This document shows positions 47,748-59,540 of a DNA stretch of 64,000 bases, in pieces (positions within the stretch are counted from its first letter, which is position 1; the number at the start of each line of letters is the position of its first letter). Location of the stretch: contig NC_081409.1 in NCBI RefSeq assembly GCF_030272615.1, positions 243,595,924 through 243,659,923 on the forward strand, given 5' to 3'. Made by a program: the position numbers and the translations under genes. Source of the DNA: Cryptomeria japonica. Taxonomy: Eukaryota > Streptophyta > Pinopsida > Cupressales > Cupressaceae. The notes beneath the pieces were generated by a model. It made no database searches, was not told where the DNA came from, and was given only the letters and a program-made list of their open reading frames with translations.

Positions 47748-48940
47748 ATCTCCCACTTGCCGAGGAATCCACTGGACCTGTCTGCCATACCAAACCATTA
47801 CAGATTTCACTAAGAACCATGGACTCAAAAGGCCATTAATGCTGATATACCATTTGATCACACACCACCAGGAAATACAGTTTACTTTGTGTACCACTGA
47901 AACATATGCAGAGAAGTATCATCTCACCCATAGATACTCCCACCTTCTATCATGCCACTGCCACCAAACACAAATAGAAGCTATCTACTGAAAAAAAAAA
48001 ACATGACTCTGACTTCCAGAACACAAAAAACTCACATTCCCAAGGCTACTCAAATGTGCCAACAATAGTCACAATCATAGCTAGAATAGCACCCACAGCA
48101 AGTACTAATACATCCAACTATACATACCTTCATGGTATTAAAAGATGAATTTCAAAACATCCACATATACAACCTATTACTTACAGTCTCATTCTTCAAG
48201 TGCATAATCACGTGCACACCAAAGACCTCCCACTACACAGGTAATGTCAGAATGGAAAAAGATCCTTCTTTCAACATTACATAGAAGTAAATAAACCTTT
48301 GTACCAAAGGTATTCAAAATACTAACTATATACAAAGAACCTGCAAGCAAGTCTTCATAGTACCCTATATCATACCCTTTCTTCACTTCTAAATGTTAAC
48401 TGTTTTATCGCCGATGAATACCTCTCAGTTGGACCTATTACCCATTCCTACTCAGCACCATCTATTGTTTCCATGCATCCATGAGTACTTGTAACTGATC
48501 AACACATGCCAAACTCCAAATGCATAACCACATTATCAGGAAGTACCAAACAAATGATCAGTGTACTCAAAACACAAAAACAAAACCAAGATCATTGTAA
48601 AAATTCCAACTGCAGAATCAGGAATTTAAACATGACAACCATGATCTAAAACATCTCAATCAAAGAGATCATATGCTCCATATGAACATACACACATTAT
48701 GTCACAACTCTAAATGCATCTCAAGAGTATATCCTGACATAAAAACATCCTAACTAAGGATTACAAAATCTCAAGCAAAGATCCCTTATGAATCTTCAAG
48801 ATGTTAACATCTCCAATCACATGAAGAACATTCACCAATACATGATGAATCTGCATCACTGCCAAAGACCCACGGTACCCAGTCTTCATAGCATCGTGAT
48901 TAATCCAAACATCGACAAATGTCTGAATCACCAAAGCAGC
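47748..48940 (-). other. Non-coding 3' part of internal region 2
   Basis: Nearly the same as 43583-44752, with the polypurine tract next to LTR 2 and about 21 extra bases near 48825 relative to the other copy. No pol similarity. Confidence 0.75.
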
Positions 48941-49715
48941 TCAGAAGACATCTCCATCCTCATTCTGAGAGGACCCAGAATCAGAAGAACCCTTACTTTT
49001 CTACTTCTCTCTGCAATCCTTTTGGATATGACCAATCTACCCACAATTCCAGCACTTCACTTTGGACTTCTTTCCAGGAGTCTTGGAGCTTTCCTCCGAC
49101 TTGGATTCTGACTTCTTGTTCTCTTTCTTGCCTCTAACAGTGAGAGCATCCTTGACCATCTTAGAAGATTTGCTTCGATTTTCTTTTGACAACAACAGAG
49201 CAACCACACCTTCCATTGTGAACGTGGTTGTTGTACTCCCAATAGTCATTACCAGATGATCCCATGAGTCATGCAAAGAACATAACAGAAGCATGCACCT
49301 ATCCTCGCCATCAATCTTGACTCCTGTAGAGGTTAGCTCAACAACAATCATGTTGAAAACATTCAAATGATCTACAACAAATGTACCCTCGTCCATCTTC
49401 AGAGAATATAACTTCTTCCTCAAGAACAACTTGTTTACCAAAGACTTTCCTTGATAAATGTCTCCAAGCTTTTTCCACAGAAGATTAGCAGTCTTCTCCT
49501 CATGGACATTCAATAGAATAGAGTCTGATTAACCCTCTAGCTTTTCTATCTGCAAGATCCCAATCTTCTTGCCTCATGCCTGAAGGCTTAGCGGTTGCAA
49601 TCACAGCACCCCAGAGATCCATATCAACTAGCAAGTCTTCCATCTTGAGTTTCCATAACTCAAAACTTGCACCATTGAATTTCTCGATCTCCACTCGCCC
49701 AGAAGCATTCGCCAT
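48941..49715 (-). pseudogene. Copia-type gag of internal region 2
   Basis: It starts at 49715 (MANASGRVEIEKF) and stays open to the same point near 49515, where it changes frame as in copy 1. It then reads FLRKKLYSLKMDEG and DHLNVFNMIVVEL. The zinc knuckle is broken after CWNCG by a TAG where copy 1 has Gln. The remaining tail to the stop at 48941 matches copy 1. The shared frame change suggests it predates the duplication. Confidence 0.9.
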
Positions 49716-49808
49716 CTTAAATTGCAAACAAAATACTTTACCAGACTCCCACTGAAACCAGAATTGACATAAAACAGCCCTACCCGACAAGGATAACACA
49801 ACTACCTG

Positions 49809-49820
49809 GCTCTGATACCA
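49809..49820 (-). promoter_or_regulatory. Primer-binding site of internal region 2
   Basis: The minus strand reads TGGTATCAGAGC, two bases inside LTR 3. Confidence 0.92.
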
Positions 49821-49822
49821 CT

Positions 49823-51927
49823 TGTAAGGTAAGCAGTGCACGAAAAACGCTCTCCTAACGTCAATTCTAAGGGGATTTGTCAGCAAGGAATTATTTTAAT
49901 TTCAGTTTGCAATACATTAAGATAAACACAAACTGAAGATTAGGATTAACCAGGCATAATAACAGCAGAGAAAGACATCAGATATACGTGGGAAAACCCT
50001 TACGGGTAAAAAACCCACCACCAAAAAGAGATCCCTTTATTCAGTAAACAACACAGTTACAATAAAGGTACTTAGATCCTCTTTTATGGACTTTGTTCTT
50101 AGAACTCTGCTATCACATCATGCAGAATATACAAGACTACAGACATGCCAAAACTACAACAACATAGCCTCTATGCATCCCTTCGTAGTCACTCTGTTCT
50201 GTGCTCAACCACAGATCAACCTCTGTCACTCCTCACACAACGAGCAAGACCGGGCATCTCGGAATTCCTATCATTCTTTAATGACATTCCATGCCTTCTG
50301 CTCTATGCCACTCTAATTTTTTCACTCATCCCCTTGTGCCATCACCGCTTGCTCTCAGCTCACACTGATTACATCTGAGGTCACACATATGTAATAGCCA
50401 AGGTTACAATGTATCGATTTGGCATAACCGTTATGGAATCCAATGGTCTTCCATCCGTCCAGCTGTGTTTTGGTTTCCTCTCGCCACTATGACAATTAGT
50501 CGCTCCAACCACTAGGAAGTCTAACCATTGGTTTGCATTCGTGAGAAACACAATATCCCACATGCATCAGGAAATCGGGTCGGTTCATATTCACATACAC
50601 CGACAGTCTCATCCTTAGTGTCTGAGTGTTCACATTTTGGATCTCGGTTCGACCTTGCTCCCGCTGTCGGTCTCCGCTCCATCGGCCATCGGTATAACTT
50701 CCAACCGGTAGAGCTGATCCCCCTATGATACCCGATCACCAAAGGCGACTCCATCGGGTCATCGGCACAACCTTCTTGCTGTCTCCCTGATCCCCGATCA
50801 CCCTGAGGATGCCAACACCAAACCATCGGGTGTTCGGCCAAATAGTGAATAGGTAATCCCGATCACCAAAAGCAACTCCATCAGGTCATTGGGATAACCT
50901 CCAACAGGTAGACCCGATCTCCTGATAACTAGAGCGGACCGCACACGAGTCACCCCATCGGTATATCACTCCACAAGTCATTCCGATCTCCGATGACTCT
51001 ATCGGACCATCGATGAGACTGGTTCCAAGTTATCCCAATCTCTGATATCAAACTGAACACCAAAGATGACCTCGTCAAAACCATCACTCAATAGTTACTC
51101 TGATCGCTAATACCAAGAGCATAGACTCATCGGCTCATCGGACCAAAGCCAAAACTGCTATCCCGACCTGCATCGCCAGCCTGATAAGATGATTTCATCG
51201 GGTCATCAGAACACAAAGAAAAATACAATGCCGATGAGTAGAACACTCCGAGACCAGGTAGAGTGAGCTCATCGGGACATCGGCATGACATTCAGAATGT
51301 CAACCCGATAGCCGATACGCGACCCGAACACCAAAAGGCAACTTCATCAGATCATTGGCACACCACTGCACAAGTCATTCCGATAGCCAATATGCAACCC
51401 GAACACCAGAAGGTGACTTCATCGAGTATCGGGACAACTTCAAACCGGATCCTCCGATAGCTGATGACAAGCCCGACCGCCTAAGGTGACTCCATCAGGT
51501 TTCGGCATAACATCCAGAAGACTCTTCTGATAGCCAATATCAACTCGAACCGCATAACACAGCTCCATCGGGTCATCGACACAACTCTCATGAAGTCTTC
51601 CCGAAAGTCAAAGTTACTCCGATGACTGAAGTCGACTTCGTCGGGTCATCAGGATGACTTCAAACTTGCTATGCCGATAAGTGAAGCATTTCAGCCGGAA
51701 GACAACTAACCCATCGAGACTTCAGTGTAACAAATAACAACCTCTCCCGATAGCCGATACCGAACCAAGAAGTCAAGTTCATCGGCCAGAGTTGTCCCAA
51801 TCGGCCTAAGTCACACCGATCAGAAAGTGTTCAACAACCAAGAAGGTAACACTCTGCTGCTCCATCGGTGTAGGCTACTCCGATCAACTCAAACATGGTC
51901 AGGAGAATTCGAGGCACATTCCCAACA
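49823..51927 (-). repeat. Gag-only element LTR 3
   Basis: Starts TGTAAGGTAAGCAG and ends CATTCCCAACA on the + strand; 2105 bp. This is the outer 5' LTR in element sense. It is followed by the ATAAC duplication. Confidence 0.92.
50570..51890. repeat. ATCGG/CCGAT subrepeat array in LTR 3
   Basis: Same unit order as in LTR 1 and LTR 2, with a short deletion near 51075 relative to them. Confidence 0.85.
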
Positions 51928-51932
51928 ATAAC
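51928..51932. repeat. Target-site duplication (right) of the compound element
   Basis: ATAAC, identical to 41476-41480. Confidence 0.85.
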
Positions 51933-52820
51933 TTTCACTAGAGACATAACTATTTCAATCACTTCGGTGATATTTAAGAAAGAATAAATAAAAACATTTC
52001 CTCCAAGTTATAGCCAAATCCAACGGTTAAAAAAATGTTATGATACTTTTACCAAAATTGCTAACCCTAGGTAGAGTTCCATGCAACCTGCACCAAATTG
52101 CTTATAACTTTTGAAAGACTTAATGAAATTGAACCAAACAACTTTATATTAAAATAGAATCATTTTTTTAACTTTTCCAATTGGTTTGAGGTATTTTATT
52201 GTACCAACAATTTCCATACCACAAATTTTGTAGACTGTTATCTTCACCAAAAACTGTCAAACTCGAAAACCTTCACCAAAATCACTATATCTTACACAAA
52301 ACCCAAAAGAAATTAATGAGACAAAAATATTTGGAAACTAGAAACAAATATATTTCCATCCATATATTATAGTTCTTAATATGAGACCATTAAAGGGTCA
52401 TAAAATAGCATGTTTCGGACTGCAAGTTCTGAAAAACTTTAAAAAAATAATGTAAAAAATGAATTCCTCCTTTATTCCATCCTTCTCCGACCTTCAAAAA
52501 CCTTCAAAAACTCATGGAATTAGTGTTGGAGGCCATATTTATTCCTTTTCCAGCCAACAATGATCAATTACAATAGAATTTTAAATGACTTGACCCTTAA
52601 CCTTCCACATACAACCAAAAATGCAAAATTGCATGACAACATGATAACTTTTTACAATATTTTCCATATAACCCCAAAATGACCTCCTAAGACTCAAAAT
52701 AAATACAAATAAGTCCAAAATGGTCCAAAAGACCTCGTTACATTATCAAAACACAATGCTAAAGCCAAATTTACAAATTGCCTCATGGAGGCACAAAGTC
52801 CATCAGGGGCTCTTGCACCA

Positions 52821-53360
52821 AATTAAGAGAGTGTTTAGATATTTGAGGGGTGATTTCAAGTATTCCTTGTGTTTTCATGGTTATTCTACTAAAACTTGGC
52901 ATTATGTGAGTATCCATGGATATGTGGATTCAGATTGGGTAGGTGACATTGATAACAAAAGATCCACTAGTGGTTATGTTTATACTATGCTCAATGGTGA
53001 CATTAGTTGTCCAATGAGTAAGTGAAAAGTTGTAGTTACTTTGTCCATGACAAAAGAAGAGTATATTGTAGGTACTCATTCTTGTAATGAATTCATTTCT
53101 CTTAGATGGTTGTGTTAAGATATTGGGTTTGATGCAGGATTGGTTACTATTTTTTGTGACAGTCAGAGTGTCATTTTCTTAGTAAAGAATGAAACTTTTC
53201 ATGTTAGAACAAAGCATATAGATGTTTAGTTTTTAATTTGTTCAATATATGGAAGAGAATGGAAAGGATAAATTTGAGAAGATTGACACTTTGACGAATA
53301 TTGAAAATGCATTGACAAAATCGGTGATCATAGAAAACTCAAGATGATGTTTCACTTCTA
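52821..53360 (+). pseudogene. Copia copy 2 RNase H (right part after the insertion)
   Basis: The recognisable part reads IKRVFRYLRGD, then GYVDSDWVGDIDNKRSTSGYV as in copia RNase H. It continues across stops with TKEEYI, the FCDSQSVIFLVKN block and a C-terminal EKIDT-like end. The first 30 codons of the open frame from 52720 belong to the inserted element. The DSDW and CDSQS aspartates are retained, but in-frame stops follow SK (53023) and elsewhere. Confidence 0.85.
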
Positions 53361-53630
53361 TGGCCTCTTGGCCCCCTACAATTGATTAATGGGTTATTTG
53401 AAAGGTCTTAAATAAGTGGTAGAATGTTGGGATTAAAGTGTCTCAACCTTTGCAAATCCTAACATTGGTTAAATTATATAATGTGTTTATTTAAATAATA
53501 ATTTTCCTACAAATATCTAATCACCTAGTGGGACCCATAGGCTTGGTGTCATCCTACTTGATAGTGACTATATGACACATGTTGCACATGTGTGAGTAGG
53601 TGTCACATTTAGAAGACCATAAAATAAGTA

Positions 53631-53705
53631 TATGTGGGTAACAAGTGTCATGCTATATGTGGGTGACAAGTGTCATGCTATATGTGGGTGACAAGTGTCA
53701 TGCTA
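53631..53705. repeat. 25-bp tandem repeat, three copies, in the 3' LTR
   Basis: The unit TATGTGGGTGACAAGTGTCA plus TGCTA occurs three times in a row; the 5' LTR has one copy, at about 37037. Confidence 0.9.
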
Positions 53706-53934
53706 TAACAATTTTATTAGAATCTATGACAAACATTATGATACACCTACTTATGACAACTTATGACAACCTATGACAATATTCTATGGCAACTCATGAC
53801 AACTGGCTATTCCTGGAGGTAGGCACCTATGCATGGAAGGTTTTTGCATGCATGATGGTACCTACATGTTGAGGAATCAAATCACATGAAAAGTAGGCAC
53901 CCAAGTTGGAATATTCCTGTGAAATTTTATGATA

Positions 53935-54030
53935 GTGTTTCACATGTAGACATGTTATCATAGTTTATAATAGTGTTTTACATGTAGACAAGTTATCATG
54001 GTTTATGATAGTGCTTCACATGTAGACAAG
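53935..54030. repeat. Roughly 40-bp tandem repeat in the 3' LTR
   Basis: Three degenerate copies of a unit like TTTATGATAGTGTTTCACAT followed by GTAGACAAGTTATCATGG. The 5' LTR carries a single copy. Confidence 0.8.
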
Positions 54031-54490
54031 TCACAAGTGTCGTGCATGTCTTAGGGTTTTCTTACAAGCTCGAATGAGTGACATATGGACTTAGGTGCCC
54101 ATTTTAGGCTCTTTTTCCTATGCATTGTAAAAGTGTAAATTTTTTATTGTTGTTCATGTTGTACTATCAATTTGCTCTACAAGTTAAGTGTATGCTACCA
54201 AAATCAATATAGTTTGTGGGTCGATGTGATGACTCCTATTGAAGAAGCTATTGTCAAGGGTTGAATTGTACTCACTATTTTTAGTAATACAAGGTATTGT
54301 GCTTTTGGTGTGTTGGGTTTTTCTCCCAAAATATTTTTCCCCAAGTATATCATGTGCTCATTCTGGTATATTATTTGTATTTTCATTATCACTATCTAGA
54401 TGTTTTTTTAATTCTATAATAGTTAATATTTGTAAAGAAAAATTGCATTATTTCCCTTTAGGAAGTATTTTGCACCTTTGCTTCCTTTTA

Positions 54491-54495
54491 ATAAT
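54491..54495 (+). repeat. Target-site duplication (right) of copia copy 2
   Basis: ATAAT, identical to 36821-36825. Confidence 0.85.
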
Positions 54496-57400
54496 TCTTT
54501 ATGGATATATGTTTACATTAATAATAATTTTATTTTCAATATTAGTTTCACAATTGATTATATTAATTAGTACAGTGAGTGTGTATATTATAGATGCAAT
54601 GAAATAATGAATATGAGATGAGGGAATCCTTTAAACCACACATTACCACACCACCTTCTCTTTTTATCCTAAAGTGATTATATATTCATTTTTGGGAACC
54701 CAACTAGACAAATAGGAGTTAGCGGTTAGGACATTTAGGGGTCCACTTAAATGTACACACCCCTTTGAATTCATGCCATAGGATGTTAGGTGAAAAAGGT
54801 AGAAGAAATTAGAAATCTTGAAATTCAAATTCACATCTAGGCTACTTTTGGTAAGTGTGTAGTGTTATAAAAGTGGTTTATAGGAAAGGAAAGAGAGGTA
54901 GCCTTGTGGAGTTATAATTAAATGGGACATCTTTTAACTATTAAATGTCTTAAGGGTATATAACCACCTAAAAGGTCCATTGCATGGAGTGAAATAAAAT
55001 GTAGGCTTGTCCCTTTTTCACTAGGTAAGAAGCCCTTTCTATTTATATACTATAAATTTTCCTTTTGCATGTTGGGAAAGGTGTGTGATACTATAAATTT
55101 TCATAATGTTAATAATGAAAAAAAATAAAATTACTTGTGTAGAGATGTGGATATCACATGGGATAAACATTCTTGGAAACATTTGCATGTTGTATGAGAG
55201 ATTATTAAATATTTAATGTGGGATTCAAATTATGATAAATATGTAATGTGAGAATTATGCAATGCCAAATATTAAATTTTGTGGTAATGGTTTTAAGGTG
55301 CATGGTTTATGTAATACCACATAGTGATTTTTTACAAGTTGTATAATAAAAATAAGCACATGAGTAGTTATTAGGTTTGGTTGTCGATTGCATTGAGTAA
55401 ATGCTCTTGCAAGTTGCTTATGTTATTATATGAAGCATGAGTTGGGGTAAGTGACTACATATTTTAAAATATATTATTGTTCACATGGAGGAGTATAACT
55501 ATTTTTCTTGATGATTTAGAGGCCTCATGTGGAGAGTTTGTAGGTGTATTGTAATCTTATTCTTGAGTTTATACATTGACTTGCATGGGCACTCCCAGAG
55601 GTTTGGTTTTTTTCATAAGATTTTTCCTAGGGTAAATATAATGTTATGTTGTAGGTATTCTTTGTTATTCTTGTACATTATATATTATAGATCATTTTTT
55701 AAATATATTTTATCTCATAAGGTTTAAGTGGAATTAGTATATTTTTCTTGTGATGTTCTTTCACTACATATATTTATTGTTTGAAAAAGATAAAAACTTG
55801 AGGATGTAATGATAAAAATATAATTTTTCATTCTATTTTGAGCTCACTTTGGCATCCATTTCCATTAGCATGTTTATACATCATATTAGCCTTTGTCTGA
55901 GCCCTTTTTCCCCATGATGTGAAGGCTTAGCTTCTCATACTCATTTATTCCAAAGTTGATGTTGTAAAGGTCATGTTTGTCTTGTTTCTTAGTGTTTTGA
56001 CTTTTTCTAAGCTGAAATTTTCTGAACACTAGTATGACATGCAAATGCCTACATGGTACACTGGAACACTCATCATATTTTATCATTTTATAGTCATTTC
56101 TAAGAATTTATTTCCCTTCCACTTTGCCAATCTATAATTAATTATTATAGAGCAAATCTAAATAGCTACTCAACTTCCTTATATCCCTTCATTTAACTAA
56201 TGTGAATATTTAGCACTTCCTTGAACTCTTGAGAAGCTTAGTAGCATTCTACAACAATATTCTTGTTTCTATTATTTTCATCAAGATTTGGAAGGTGATT
56301 TGTATTATGATTATTGCTCTATCTTTCCTTGTTTTTATTATTTTACTATTTTTAATGCTCTTTTAATCTCAGATATGTTTAGGATAGAAGCATGCACTCT
56401 ATTTTTTTATTCTAAATATTTTGGTTCTTTTTTAGGTTGAAAAAACAAAATAAGGGCTTGAATATTCTTGGTAAGCTCCTAGACAATCCCAAAACATTTT
56501 TCGTTGTTGTAGCTATATGTTCTCTTTTGGAAAAGATATTCAATTGTACGTGAGTTTGCTCATATCTACCTTTTCCTTTCATTTCTATTATTCTTATTTT
56601 AAAATATTAGCTAAAATATTGTTATTTTTGTCTCTCATTTCCTAGTAATTTAGTTGGTGGTGTTTATTTCATTTTTGGGTAGAGAAGTGCATGAAAATGG
56701 AGGACAAGGGGGAGGGGTCAAAAGTAACCACTTTATTTTAGAAATCAATTAAACTTGAACTTGGATGAGAAATTAGAGATGCATGAATATGGTGTAAATT
56801 GAGAAAATTTGGATCAAAAGGTACATCATCAATACCAATTGATATGAATATAGAAACATGGTGCAGGAGCACCTGGGCTACAATGATGCCTCACAAAGGC
56901 TTTTGCCATGTTTTTTTTTTTGTGTTGATTCAAGTTGTAATAAGGACCTATGGACCATTTGATGTCATTTCAAACCATTTGTAATCATTTCATGTCAAGT
57001 TGTAAGGCCTTTGATGCCATTTGAGTCATGTAGTCCTGCAAGGCCCTAATTGGGTCAAAGTTGGTCAACTCATTCCAATGTATCCACATGGTGTGGAAAT
57101 GATGTAATTTGTGTCTTGAAGTCATTTTTGACATGTTTCAGAGGTTAGGGCCAAGTTTTAATTCAATTTGATAAGTTATGTAAAAATTGTCACAAAACTT
57201 GTAAAGTTGTCATCACACCTTTACAACTTTCTTATGTCACAAATGCATATTTTGAACCCTAACAATCCAATGTAGTTGGGGACAGTTGGGAAAGGTCCAA
57301 TAAATTTTAAATAGCCTCTTTTGGGAAGAGGCATGGTTTTTGGTGAGTTTTTGGTCGAAGAGAAGAAGAATAATACAAAGTTAAAGTCTTGTTTCAAGAA

Positions 57401-59439
57401 ATTTATGTGTTTTTTGTTGCTAAAACGTGTGGTATGGATCCGTACGGTTGAATTATGACCCAAGACAGGTTCCATTTGAAATATTATTGAATTAATTTCT
57501 TTTGATACCAATTTTGTGGCATTTCATTGAGTTTTGAGTAATTTGTGAGCAATTTTGTAAAAATTGTCTTGAAAACCTAGTTTCAAGGGCTTATTCAAAG
57601 AAATGTAAGTAACTTACCATTCCACCATGGGAATCTCACCAAAATTGGTGGAATGGTAGTTCTTAGTGTTTCTCAGATGGGTTTTGTTTCATTTTTGCAG
57701 GAACCAAGGTTTGGTGTGGCTTTAGAGAAGTGAATGCCTAACATCTCTATGTGTTAGGCCTAAGAAGCATTGGTATGGTGAATGGTTTGGAGTATGGTGA
57801 CAAAAAAAAGTAAACTGATAATAAAACCTATGAAATCCCTCCATTTTAGTCATGTCCCTTCTATACGAAGTGGAGTGTTGAGTGGATAAGTGGTTTAGAA
57901 GGTACCTCCTTTGTAAAAGTGGCCTAATTGGAGGCCTAAAACTAGGACAATCATAGAATAGACCCTAAATGTCTGAAGAAACCCCAAGTATGAGTCTTGT
58001 ATGTCATCATACTCAAAATTACATGTCTGAGAAAGGTCTCATATTGTGTCTTAGACCAAGGGATTGCAGGTTAAAGTCCATTTTGTGTCTAGGCAGGGTA
58101 GTAGGCCTAATAGGCATTGAAAGAAGGAAGTGACTATGGGAGTGAAAAACAATCATTGTCAAAGGTTGGAAGGGTTTTTTTGGGATCTCCTAAGTGCTCA
58201 GAATATGCTAAGAGTAGTTTCCTCATGAAATGTAAGTATTAACCCTCTGTTGCCCTCAAAAGTTCATTTGGCATGCTTGTGAAGTACCTAGGTAAAGTAG
58301 TCTTTGAAGAGTTTGTAAGACCAAAGGCCTTGTAACCTTGTAATGCCTTCTATTTGATGTGAAATTATTCTAATTTCCTCTACATTAAAACAATCCTAGA
58401 AATACTTAATAATATAAAAAATAACAAATTGAATTTACCTAATGAAAACCAAGAGTACATGCCAATAAAGAAACCTCCTAAAATTACTCGTTAAAAAACA
58501 AAGTATCTAATTGAAATTGTTTAAAAAAAAACATTTCCCTTAAAAAAATTGAACGCACTTGTAAAGAATTATTAATAAGGTATGGAAACATTTTTTGAAA
58601 GCTTATCTCACAGAAGGTGTCAATTATGTATTGAAATGACAAAAAATCTTAATTTTAGAGATAATAGAAAAATCCTCAATCGAAGATCATCTAATAGTGA
58701 TGGTGAAAAAGTATTGTAAGACAAGTAATTATTGCATATCAATCAATAGGTTCAACCTCACACACTAAAGATAGCAATGTTATTTTATGTGTTCCAATAT
58801 CAACTAAGAAATGAAACAAAAAAAATTGCATTTAATTAGAAGAACAAGTAGATCATTAAAGATAAATAAAAAAAAAATATTCAAAGCCATAGGGAGATGT
58901 GTATCAACTGAGAATATCAATCATAATGCACTATGTGCATTCTAGGTAGAATCCCACACAGAGACAAGGTTGTTGTATCAAGGGGATTAATAGAATAATT
59001 TGGAAAATTAACAAAATAGCTTCACCTAACAAAGAGATGTCATAAAAAGGAGAATTAGATCTCAAAATTATGAGCTACATTCTAAAAATTTCTTGGATAC
59101 GACTCAAACACAATTTTATCAAAATTCTATAAAGAGATCTTCAAATAAGAATTAGTCAAGGTGTTTTCAGATGGCCAAACCCTTTTATGTTAAAATAAAT
59201 CATGCACATGTGATTTGTTGTTGTAGGGTTCATATTGATTTTTTTCATGCATTATGATATTTATCATTGTATATGTGTTACTTTGCACATTAATGATGTT
59301 TTGCAAGGATACATGATACAAGTCCCACCTAAACCATCAAGAGATTTTATTTCGAGTGTATTGTGTGAAAAAGTGGATGGACAATTTTTTGTAAGAAATC
59401 ATGCTTGAAAATATCATGTTTTAGTTGTGGTGATTTGCA

Positions 59440-59440
<1 letters not shown>
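54496..59440. other. Gene-free stretch
   Basis: About 5 kb of AT-rich sequence with no supported gene or recognisable element. It contains a 13-bp inverted repeat at 57615-57658. Between 57660 and 58370 there is less AT-rich sequence with words such as GGCCTAAGAAGCATTGG and no long frame, possibly a worn repeat. Confidence 0.5.
57615..57658. repeat. 13-bp inverted repeat (small hairpin)
   Basis: TACCATTCCACCA at 57615-57627 and TGGTGGAATGGTA at 57646-57658 are perfect reverse complements with an 18-nt loop. Confidence 0.8.
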
Positions 59441-59474
<34 letters not shown>

Positions 59475-59540
59475 CGCATGTATATGTACATACACATACA
59501 CATATACATGTACATACATATACATATACATATATATACA
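59441..59540. repeat. (TG)n microsatellite and alternating purine-pyrimidine tract
   Basis: Sixteen TG units (59441-59472), a short GGGCGCATG, then about 55 bp of TA/CA/TG steps (TATATGTACATACACATACA and so on) to a TATATATAC end. Nearly all steps alternate purine and pyrimidine. Confidence 0.95.

Larger units (their letters stand above)
41481..51927 (-). mobile_element. Compound gag-only LTR retrotransposon: LTR-internal-LTR-internal-LTR
   Basis: Three nearly identical LTRs (41481-43582, 45635-47747, 49823-51927) alternate with two internal regions (43583-45634, 47748-49822). Only the outermost ends carry a target duplication, ATAAC at 41476-41480 and 51928-51932. The element reads on the minus strand: the primer sites are next to the LTRs at 45635 and 49823, and the polypurine tracts are next to the LTRs ending at 43582 and 47747. 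Each internal region codes for Gag only, the pattern known as TR-GAG, so proteins must come from related copia elements. Confidence 0.93.
41370..52820. mobile_element. Element of about 1 kb in the copia RT, itself interrupted
   Basis: The outer parts 41370-41480 and 51933-52820 are not copia sequence and would join to about 1.0 kb. AATT lies at both junctions with the copia sequence. Near the ends are TGCAAGAG (41373) and its inverse CTCTTGCA (52811), suggestive of short terminal inverted repeats. No transposase is seen, so it would be non-autonomous. An alternative is an old rearrangement rather than transposition. Confidence 0.45.
36826..54490 (+). mobile_element. Complete but interrupted Ty1/copia retrotransposon (copy 2)
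   Basis: Two LTRs (36826-37818 and 53425-54490) flank gag, protease, integrase, RT and RNase H. The insertion site duplication ATAAT is perfect on both sides. About 11.4 kb at 41370-52820 is foreign sequence; without it the element is about 6.2 kb, normal for copia. RT breaks off after CTRLDIK and resumes at about 52820 with IKRVFRYLRGD, the expected continuation. Every coding segment has stops or shifts. Confidence 0.9.
53425..54490 (+). repeat. Copia copy 2, 3' LTR
   Basis: It starts TGTTGGGATTAAAG and ends TTTTA where TTTCA is expected; the ATAAT duplication fixes the end. Length is 1066 bp, longer than the 5' LTR because of two local tandem expansions (53631-53705 and about 53935-54030). 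Confidence 0.88.
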
